From the NCBI GenBank assembly GCA_046597185.1, contig JBKJLF010000146.1, positions 1-5,335 of the forward strand: a DNA stretch of 5,335 nt, given 5' to 3'. Below the pieces are notes generated by a model. The model made no database searches. It was not told where the DNA came from and saw only the letters and a program-made list of their open reading frames with translations. Position 1 is the stretch's first letter. Each line of letters opens with the position of its first letter. The DNA is from CAMBDR01 sp046597185. Lineage in GTDB: Bacteria; Pseudomonadota; Gammaproteobacteria; Burkholderiales; Burkholderiaceae_D. Position numbers and translations under genes: made by a program. This document shows positions 5,001 through 5,335 of this stretch, in pieces.

Positions 5001-5335
5001 ATGAATATTCATCAATTGCGCTTTGTGCGCGAAGCGGTGCGGCAAAATTTTAATTTGACCGAGGCAGCTAAGTCATTGTTTACCTCACAACCAGGGGTGT
5101 CCAAAGCGATTATTGAGTTGGAAGAAGAGCTGGGCGTGGATATTTTTACGCGCCATGGCAAACGAATTCGTGGGCTAACCGAGCCGGGCAGGGTGGTATT
5201 GCGTTCGGTGGAATTGATTATGAAAGAAGTCGATAGCTTAAAACGTATCGGCAAAGAGTTTGCCGCCCAGGACAGTGGCAGTTTGACCATCGCCACCACC
5301 CACACCCAGGCGCGCTACACGTTGCCGCGCGTGGT
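5001..5335 (+). CDS. cysB: CysB-type LysR family transcriptional regulator, N-terminal part, cut by window edge
   Basis: The first 111 codons plus two bases are present and the frame is open to the window edge; full-length CysB proteins are about 310-325 residues. The N-terminus MNIHQLRFVREAVRQ leads into a winged helix-turn-helix (about residues 18-45: LTEAAKSLFTSQPGVSKAI, LEEELG), then FTRHGKRIRGLTEPG and a linker helix. GSLTIATTHTQARYTLPRVV opens the effector domain. Thr100, Thr102 and Gln103 fall at the same numbers as the anion/inducer-contacting residues of enterobacterial CysB, supporting CysB (or its paralogue Cbl) over other LysR proteins. It probably senses O-acetylserine/N-acetylserine or sulfur oxyanions and activates the divergent operon. 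An ATG at 4994 is out of frame, so 5001 is the start; the ribosome site is weak. CysB versus Cbl cannot be settled from this part. Confidence 0.93.
   Translation, partial: MNIHQLRFVREAVRQNFNLTEAAKSLFTSQPGVSKAIIELEEELGVDIFTRHGKRIRGLTEPGRVVLRSVELIMKEVDSLKRIGKEFAAQDSGSLTIATTHTQARYTLPRV

Noticed and set aside
5012..5305. 97-codon minus-strand open frame inside the cysB fragment
   Set aside because: The plus-strand frame is an unmistakable CysB N-terminus, so the opposite frame is a shadow.
1..5335. Mobile element, CRISPR array, tRNA/rRNA or riboswitch
   Set aside because: Nearly all bases are accounted for by intact metabolic genes. I saw no regular direct-repeat array, transposase, structural RNA gene, or S-box/SAM-like leader in the 71-bp and 148-bp gaps.

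Overview
The window is a compact assimilatory sulfate-reduction locus, almost certainly from a betaproteobacterium. The evidence is the gene order and protein signatures. Five adjacent genes read on the minus strand from cysI: sulfite reductase cysI, a DUF934 gene, an iron-sulfur APS-type cysH, cysD, and the start of cysN. A sulfite-exporter-family (TSUP) gene sits just upstream of cysI, and a CysB-type LysR regulator diverges from it. I recall this order from Burkholderiales and relatives. The moderate GC content would fit Oxalobacteraceae-like genera, but I could not verify the genus.

Layout from high to low coordinates on the minus strand: TSUP permease (4079-4852), 71 bp spacer, cysI (2316-4007), DUF934 gene (1772-2323, overlapping cysI), cysH (1017-1775, ATGA overlap with the DUF934 gene), 17 bp spacer, cysD (73-999), and cysN (starts at 73 in a TGATG junction and leaves the window after 24 codons). 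On the plus strand, cysB starts at 5001 and runs off the right edge after 111 codons. The 148 bp between TSUP and cysB is AT-rich (about 34% GC by my count). It is the only substantial non-coding stretch and carries several inverted repeats, so it is the obvious place for the divergent promoters and the CysB operator.

Working together: CysDN activates sulfate with ATP to adenylyl sulfate (APS). CysH, which has the four cysteines of [4Fe-4S] APS reductases, reduces APS to sulfite directly, so APS kinase need not be involved. CysI, a siroheme/[4Fe-4S] enzyme, reduces sulfite to sulfide for cysteine synthesis. No flavoprotein partner (CysJ) is present in the window. The cysteine-free DUF934 protein, translationally coupled to CysI and CysH, is the least understood member. 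The TSUP permease may vent excess sulfite or move another sulfur oxyanion, and the CysB-like protein probably controls the set.

This is a well-organised but largely familiar region. I see no mobile element, CRISPR array, RNA gene or clearly undescribed system. The points worth a second look are the DUF934 protein, the source of electrons for CysI, the exporter heading the operon, and the inverted repeats in the divergent control region.
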